In this document: one piece after another, positions 62,353 to 64,000 of the stretch
Position numbering within the stretch: position 1 is the first letter of the stretch
How the letters are laid out: each line of letters starts with the position of its first letter
NCBI GenBank assembly: GCA_028687645.1
Contig: JAQTZQ010000001.1
Coordinates: forward strand, 1-64,000
Length of the DNA stretch: 64,000 nt
Direction: 5' to 3'
Origin: Rhodocyclaceae bacterium
GTDB taxonomy: Bacteria > Pseudomonadota > Gammaproteobacteria > Burkholderiales > Rhodocyclaceae
Program-made: the position numbers and the translations under genes
Notes under the pieces: generated by a model
What the model was told of the DNA's origin: nothing
Databases searched by the model: none
The model's input: only the letters and a program-made list of their open reading frames with translations

Positions 62353-62967
62353 ATGCTCGGTATTGCTGATTACCCATCGTTCGTCATCGCCATCATCATT
62401 TTTCTCGCCATTCCCGGCCCCGGCAATCTGACGCTCATCACGTCGACCGGCAAAGGCGGCATTCGCGGCGGCATGGCGGCGGCGCTCGGCGTTATCCTCG
62501 GCGACCAGGTGTTGATGTGGCTGGCGGTTGCCGGCGTCGCCGCGTTGCTGAGCACCACGCCTGGCGCCTTTTTTGCCGTGCAATGGCTGGGTGCCGCCTA
62601 CCTGGCCTGGCTCGGCGGCAAAATGCTGTTGGCCAAACCCGGCGCGGCGCCGGTGCTCAATATCAAGGCGGGCCACTACCTGCGTCAGGGCATGCTCATC
62701 ACCCTGCTCAACCCCAAAGCCATCGTTTTCTACATGGCCTTCTTTCCGCTCTTTGTCGATCCGGCGCAGCATCGCGGGCTGACCACTTTCGGCTTCATGG
62801 CGCTAACTATCGCCACGCTGACGTTTTTTTATTGCCTGACCGCCGTCTTGCTCACCCATTTTCTGGCTGAGAAACTGCGTGCCAACCCAAGCATTTCGCG
62901 CGGACTAGAAAAACTCGCTGGTTTGTTCCTGATTGGCTTCGGCATCAAACTTGCCGTCAGCCGTTAA
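62353..62967 (+). CDS. LysE/RhtB family transporter
   Basis: FLAIPGPGNLTLITSTGKGGIRGGMAAALGVILGD; multi-TM. Confidence 0.93.
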   Translation: MLGIADYPSFVIAIIIFLAIPGPGNLTLITSTGKGGIRGGMAAALGVILGDQVLMWLAVAGVAALLSTTPGAFFAVQWLGAAYLAWLGGKMLLAKPGAAPVLNIKAGHYLRQGMLITLLNPKAIVFYMAFFPLFVDPAQHRGLTTFGFMALTIATLTFFYCLTAVLLTHFLAEKLRANPSISRGLEKLAGLFLIGFGIKLAVSR

Positions 62968-63050
62968 AGCGCGCGAACCACAAGCAAACTACAGGTCGTT
63001 TCAAATTTCCTATAATGTACAAACTAGCTAGTTTGTACAGGAGAGCCATC

Positions 63051-63326
63051 ATGCGCACCGTCACCTCGGTTGAAGCCCAAAATCGCTTCGGCGAATTGAT
63101 TGATAACGCCCAGCGCGAACCCGTCACCATCACCCGCCGTGGGCGCGCCGTCGCCTTCGTTTTGTCGCCTGAAGATATGAAAGACCTGCTGGCGATCCGT
63201 CAGAAGCGGGAACGTATCGTTAGCGACTTCGAGGCCTTCTTCGCCAATGCCGATACCCAGATCAAGTCTGATGCGCTCGATCTTTCCGATGCTGACGTTC
63301 AGCGGCTGGTGAATGAGCTTCGTTGA
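63051..63326 (+). CDS. Phd/YefM-family antitoxin
   Basis: MRTVTSVEAQNRFGELIDNAQREPVTITRRGRAVAFVLSPEDM. Confidence 0.9.
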   Translation: MRTVTSVEAQNRFGELIDNAQREPVTITRRGRAVAFVLSPEDMKDLLAIRQKRERIVSDFEAFFANADTQIKSDALDLSDADVQRLVNELR

Positions 63327-63738
63327 ACGCGTCGTTTTCGACACCAGCACGCTGATCAGCGCCGTTCTGCGACCCTCATCGGTGCCGCGCCAGGCCTTCG
63401 TGAAGGCGCTGTCCCAAGCGGAACTGTGTGCATCACCGTCCACGCTGGCGGAACTTGAATCGGTGCTAGCGCGCAGCAAATTCGATCGCTATCTTGACCC
63501 TGCGCTTCGACTTGGGTTCTTTCAGCTGTACCGTCGTCACGTTCGCCTCTTTCCTGTCTCCGAGGCTGAAGAAGGTGCGCTCCCAGAGCCCTGCCGCGAC
63601 TCGCGTGACAACAAGTTTCTGGCACTTGCGCTGACTTGCTCGGCTGATTTCGTCGTGTCCAGCGACGAGGATTTACTGACGCTTAATCCTTACCGGCGCA
63701 TTCCGGTCATGCTGACAAGAGATTATCTTGAGCGCTGA
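63313..63738 (+). CDS. PIN-domain toxin (COG1569-like)
   Basis: VVFDTSTLISAVLRPSSVPRQAF...DNKFLALALTCSADFVVSSDEDLLTL. Confidence 0.9.
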   Translation: MSFVERVVFDTSTLISAVLRPSSVPRQAFVKALSQAELCASPSTLAELESVLARSKFDRYLDPALRLGFFQLYRRHVRLFPVSEAEEGALPEPCRDSRDNKFLALALTCSADFVVSSDEDLLTLNPYRRIPVMLTRDYLER

Positions 63739-63761
63739 CGATACCCATTCCCCGTCAGCCG

Positions 63762-64000
63762 TTAAAGCACCCGAAACCCCATCCGCTTGAGCAATTCGCC
63801 GGTTTCACAGACCGGCAAACCCATCACCCCGGTGTAGCTACCGGACAGATGTTCGACAAACATCCCGGCGCGGCCCTGAATGCCGTAGGCACCGGCCTTG
63901 TCCATCGGCTCGCCGCTCATCACATAGTGGCGGATTTCTTCTTCATCGAGCTGGCGAAAGCGCACTTCGCTGGTGGACAGCACAAATTCCGTGCGCCCTT
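63762..64000 (-). CDS. Maf-like nucleotide pyrophosphatase, C-terminal part (runs off window)
   Basis: [59 protein letters not shown]. Confidence 0.93.
   Translation of the reverse strand, partial: GRTEFVLSTSEVRFRQLDEEEIRHYVMSGEPMDKAGAYGIQGRAGMFVEHLSGSYTGVMGLPVCETGELLKRMGFRVL

Overview
The window is dominated by a ~52 kb integrated genomic island in a proteobacterial (probably betaproteobacterial, inferred) chromosome. It sits in tRNA-Lys(UUU). A perfect 49-bp direct repeat (76-124 inside the tRNA, 52119-52167 at the distal end) marks attL/attR, and a tyrosine recombinase (50577-51938, -) lies next to attR. No relaxase, T4CP or T4SS gene is recognisable, so this looks like a non-self-conjugative integrative element.

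Left to right the island contains: a phage-like recombination operon (SSAP-like, Gp157) with a C39-like cysteine peptidase and an HhH-like protein; a large extended Type III R-M-like operon (PLD/SNF2 helicase, DUF4391, DUF262, Mod, AlbA_2, Res); a Kiwa-like pair; a DUF4062 protein; truncated ihfB and umuD relics; an uncharacterised coiled-coil/TM plus nuclease-like/TM gene pair; SSB; a MESH1-like alarmone hydrolase; an ExoVII pair with unusual added domains; a DUF932-like gene behind a textbook sigma-54 promoter with paired upstream sites; a TM histidine kinase, receiver-like protein and CARF-like sigma-54 activator; a group II intron RT relic; a RecQ-PRTase fusion overlapping a DprA-like gene, followed by full-length ihfB; a ParE/Phd TA pair; a module with two paralogous orphan genes, a JAB/MPN protein and a filamentous-phage-type Rep; H-NS; and HTH proteins near the integrase.

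The flank after 52168 is ordinary chromosome (proQ, dienelactone hydrolase, rng, U32 peptidase, TA pairs, PEP-CTERM protein, acetoacetyl-CoA synthetase, ydcF-like, rsmJ, lysE-like, maf).

The most exciting candidate is the self-contained sigma-54 circuit at 30266-36626. All family assignments come from reading motifs by eye; no database search was run.
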